NCBI RefSeq assembly: GCF_900547205.1
Contig: NZ_URFY01000058.1
Location: 1-26,540 of the forward strand
Direction: 5' to 3'
DNA: 26,540 bases
Source of the DNA: an uncultured Bacteroides sp.
GTDB lineage: Bacteria > Bacteroidota > Bacteroidia > Bacteroidales > Bacteroidaceae
Made by a program: the position numbers and the translations under genes. Positions 26,447 through 26,540 of this stretch are shown here, one piece after another (the first letter of the stretch is position 1; each line of letters opens with the position of its first letter). Under the pieces are notes generated by a model that was given only the letters and a program-made list of their open reading frames with translations, made no database searches and was not told the DNA's origin.

Positions 26447-26540
26447 TTATCAGTCTGATTATTAAGAGAATAGTGGTTTTTCAGGTTCAAGTTGCATCTG
26501 ATTATCAATGATAAAGGAGAAATCTTGAATTTCATGTGTA
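26413..26540 (-). pseudogene. Out-of-frame 5' continuation of the glycosyltransferase-LanC gene
   Basis: Entering from the right edge, frame 1 reads THEIQDFSFIIDNQMQLEPEK and then hits two stops (26464-26459). The next frame reads on, LNNQTDNLPPYIELT, to a stop at 26415-26413, before the downstream frame resumes at VILGAGYAAST. The two shifts lie near the A5/T5 run at 26477-26481 (an extra base) and near 26414-26424 (a missing base), and they compensate each other. Either the gene is damaged or the sequence has indel errors here. Confidence 0.5.

Overview
The window looks like chromosomal DNA of a Bacteroides-type gut bacterium (phylum Bacteroidota, probably genus Bacteroides). The evidence is two SusC/SusD pairs, an AraC-tailed hybrid-regulator relative, promoters of the Bacteroides type (TTTG/TTG at -33, TAnnTTTG at -7), weak or absent Shine-Dalgarno sites, and a moderately AT-rich composition. 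The species cannot be fixed from sequence alone.

Region 1 (about 1-12810, + strand): a membrane-anchored regulator derived from a hybrid two-component system, with decayed kinase and receiver domains, is followed by a terminator and a 484-bp gene-free stretch. Then comes a five-gene operon: susC-like, susD-like, susC-like, susD-like, lipoprotein. No glycoside hydrolase or other enzyme accompanies it. The gene-free stretch holds a perfect 21-bp inverted repeat (2156-2176 / 2430-2450). It encloses a Bacteroides promoter that points away from the susC gene. I read this as a phase-variable (invertible) promoter caught in the OFF orientation.

Region 2 (12810-15240): guaA (GMP synthase, - strand), and then 866 bp without a gene. 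That stretch contains a repeat island: 60-bp imperfect inverted repeats enclosing a 22-bp-period array of palindromes, a second 22-bp-period array of TYCACC units, and a stem-loop.

Region 3 (15241-17622, + strand): a compact operon of a CPBP-family membrane protein with missing catalytic residues, a membrane-anchored HTH regulator overlapping it, and a TraB/GumN-family lipoprotein.

Region 4 (17655-26540, - strand): a ribosomally made, modified peptide (RiPP-like) export locus. In transcription order it has a glycosyltransferase-LanC-like fusion (cut by the window edge and frameshifted), a radical SAM/SPASM peptide maturase, a Cys-rich precursor with a GG leader and a 15-residue CxxxC repeat, a 15-bp stem-loop, an outer-membrane beta-barrel protein, a C39-peptidase ABC exporter, and a very small HlyD-like membrane protein. 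A stem-loop plus T-run terminator closes the operon. The likely scheme is: the maturase and the LanC/GT protein modify the peptide, the C39 domain removes the leader at GG during export, and the small adaptor plus the barrel protein carry it across the envelope. Several frame disruptions near the 5' part suggest decay or base-calling errors.
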